Below, one piece after another: positions 62,710-64,000 of a stretch of 64,000 nucleotides of DNA. Below the pieces are notes generated by a model. It worked only from the letters and a program-made list of their open reading frames with translations. It ran no database searches and was not told where the DNA came from. Position numbers and translations under genes: made by a program. Origin of the DNA: Fodinibius salipaludis. Its GTDB lineage: Bacteria > Bacteroidota > Rhodothermia > Balneolales > Balneolaceae. Within the stretch, counting starts at the first letter, position 1, and each line of letters starts with the position of its first letter. Location of the stretch: positions 186,001 through 250,000 of the forward strand of contig NZ_NSKE01000001.1 in NCBI RefSeq assembly GCF_002287075.1, written 5' to 3'.

Positions 62710-63669
62710 TTAAGATGTAGCCTTCTGGGTAGAATCTGTCTCTTCTTTTTTTATCAAACTTCCTTTAAATGCTAAAAAAGAATAGAGTCCCAAGTTCATT
62801 AGTTTTGTTAACACATTGCTTGCCAATAATATTCCAGCAATTCCTGCTCCCGAAATGTTCAAGAATTGGGATATCTCCAAACTTGCGCCAATAAATAATA
62901 AATCTCTACTCGGTAAGAACGGTATACGTGTGGAAATAATCTTAATACCCATATAAGTAAACCAAATATATAAAGGTACTTCAGGCATAACTACCATCCA
63001 CTGAATAATCTCTACACTATAGACAAACAGTAATCGAGCTAAGTGTATGCCAAATATTTTGGATGCCATCCCCGAGGACATTGTGATGATATAATGCCTA
63101 AAGTAAATTAGTGAGGCTAATATTAATACAACAGCTATTGCACCATAATAAAAATACTCTCGGTTAACTTCGATAATCTGCTGCAAATTTAACTGACTAA
63201 CATATAAGAAAATAGATAACAATACCGCTGCAACCAACGTCGAAGTAACTGAAGAAATAATATTATTGTCTTTAATTACTCCAAAAATATACCCTGAAGA
63301 TTCTTTAAGATTCTTTTTTGCCCAGATAAAAAAGTAAGCCTCTCCTGAATAACCAAGCACATCTGCATTATAGATTTTCTTCTGTATGAAGACTGGTAAT
63401 CCTTTTTTAAAAGAAAAATTGAGGGACGTGCCATATATAAATTGTTCAGACACTGGTAAAGCGAAATACAAGAATAAAAATAACACATAGAACCACGGTG
63501 TCACAGGTAGGGATTCCCAAACCCGCTGCCATCCAATTTCAGTAAGCTGATAAATCAGATATCCAATAACTATCGCAATAAAAACATACTGCAATGTTTT
63601 AGATATTCGTTTACCTGTCTTTGTCCTCCAAAAAGACAGCCATCTTTTTTTAAGTTTAGAAAAGGTCAA
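62710..63669 (-). CDS. Integral membrane protein, lysylphosphatidylglycerol synthase TM/flippase-like
   Basis: 319 residues and about eight hydrophobic helices, with a charged N-terminus (KLKKRWLSFWRTKTGKRISK) and C-terminus (KKEETDSTQKATS). The overall layout, with a central GYSGEAYFFIWAKK segment and a late FLPSRDLLFIGASLEI, resembles the UPF0104/LPG-synthase transmembrane family that includes glycolipid flippase-like proteins, but the match is weak. It is on the same strand as the partial gene upstream and near the Wzi-like gene. Confidence 0.5.
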   Translation of the reverse strand: MTFSKLKKRWLSFWRTKTGKRISKTLQYVFIAIVIGYLIYQLTEIGWQRVWESLPVTPWFYVLFLFLYFALPVSEQFIYGTSLNFSFKKGLPVFIQKKIYNADVLGYSGEAYFFIWAKKNLKESSGYIFGVIKDNNIISSVTSTLVAAVLLSIFLYVSQLNLQQIIEVNREYFYYGAIAVVLILASLIYFRHYIITMSSGMASKIFGIHLARLLFVYSVEIIQWMVVMPEVPLYIWFTYMGIKIISTRIPFLPSRDLLFIGASLEISQFLNISGAGIAGILLASNVLTKLMNLGLYSFLAFKGSLIKKEETDSTQKATS

Positions 63670-63798
63670 TATATCTGTCTAACGGAATTTAGATAAAGCA
63701 GTTTTTACTGCGATTATTTTTATATGAGAAGATATTTGGCAGGACATAAAGAAGTTCATCAATAAAAGAATGTGAACATTTGGATTTTAGGTAAAACC

Positions 63799-64000
63799 TT
63801 ATGGAAGATTCTTTAGTCGGCTTTGACTATCTCCTAAATTTGGGAGTTGTTTCTTAACCAACCGATTCCACGTCCGCTCGGAAAATTCAAAAAACGGCTG
63901 TTTTTCATGATACCACCCAAAGTGCAAGCAATATGGAGTGGTTTTTAAGTAATCGCCTTTTCCGGGGATGAGTGAAAATAAATTAATCAGTAACTTGCGG
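63799..64000 (-). CDS. 3' end of an unidentified gene cut by the window edge
   Basis: Minus-strand frame open from the window edge to a TAA at 63799-63801, giving the last 66 residues of a protein. It contains SLIPGKGDYLKTTPYCLHFG, then WYHEKQPFFEFSERTWN and a basic end. The Trp- and aromatic-rich composition and the absence of stops over 201 bases look coding. Family not recognised. A 129-base gap separates it from the flippase-like gene downstream on the same strand. Confidence 0.6.
   Translation of the reverse strand, partial: RKLLINLFSLIPGKGDYLKTTPYCLHFGWYHEKQPFFEFSERTWNRLVKKQLPNLGDSQSRLKNLP

Overview
The window reads as a piece of chromosome from a moderately AT-rich, Gram-negative, heterotrophic bacterium of the Bacteroidota/Balneolota/Rhodothermota assemblage; a Balneolaceae-like genome is my best guess. 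The reasons are many lipobox lipoproteins, type III glutamine synthetase, a menaquinone pathway (menA-menC-menE), a Wzi-type outer-membrane protein, few clear Shine-Dalgarno sequences, and an ECF sigma factor paired with a Hanks-type kinase. I see no phage, insertion sequence, CRISPR array or rRNA operon. Most of the window is ordinary core metabolism.

Layout. 1-9342 (all minus) is a cytoplasmic maltodextrin-to-glycolysis block. It holds pfkA, a GH13 cyclomaltodextrinase/neopullulanase-like enzyme, a cysteine-less thioredoxin-fold protein, pabC and pabB in one tight operon. A LacI regulator, beta-phosphoglucomutase and a GH65 maltose phosphorylase (cut by the window edge) follow behind a palindromic operator. 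9430-26508 carries envelope proteins, ispG, two tandem rhomboid proteases, an M20 amidohydrolase, glnN, menA-menC-menE, purD, tpiA, a TlpA-like lipoprotein and gatB. 26695-34932 is the most unusual part: three separately terminated surface-lipoprotein genes (two collagen-like paralogues and one PKD/beta-helix protein) face away from an ECF sigma factor gene and a kinase-TPR gene. 35282-42072 holds pckA, prfA, purK-purE, two small genes, a TlpA/DUF411 pair and a tRNA-Leu. 42481-46684 has two orphan receiver proteins, an acidic TPR protein and a class V aminotransferase. 46688-51643 is a probable heterodimeric ABC exporter flanking an RNase Z with an unusual metal-binding motif and a basic tail. 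51682-64000 holds a renalase-like oxidoreductase, an AtuA-family protein, a broken trkA, an MMPL/RND transporter, and a glycosyltransferase/Wzi/membrane-protein envelope group, ending in the 3' end of an unidentified gene.

Main discovery candidate. The three lipoprotein genes share an exact bipartite promoter, TTTGAGCT-N17-CGTA, 47-71 bases upstream of their start codons. The rest of their upstream regions differs. The architecture is that of an ECF promoter, and the genes lie next to an ECF sigma gene that has no anti-sigma partner, lacks the acidic region 2.2 signature and has a transmembrane Ser/Thr kinase gene beside it. This suggests a local phospho-controlled sigma regulon that decorates the cell surface.

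A second regulatory link comes from a LacI-type palindrome. It lies upstream of lacI-pgmB-GH65 (half-site TGTAAG), and the 14-mer TGTAAGCGCTTACG occurs both inside the GH65 gene and about 156 bases upstream of pckA. One regulator may therefore couple maltodextrin breakdown to gluconeogenesis.
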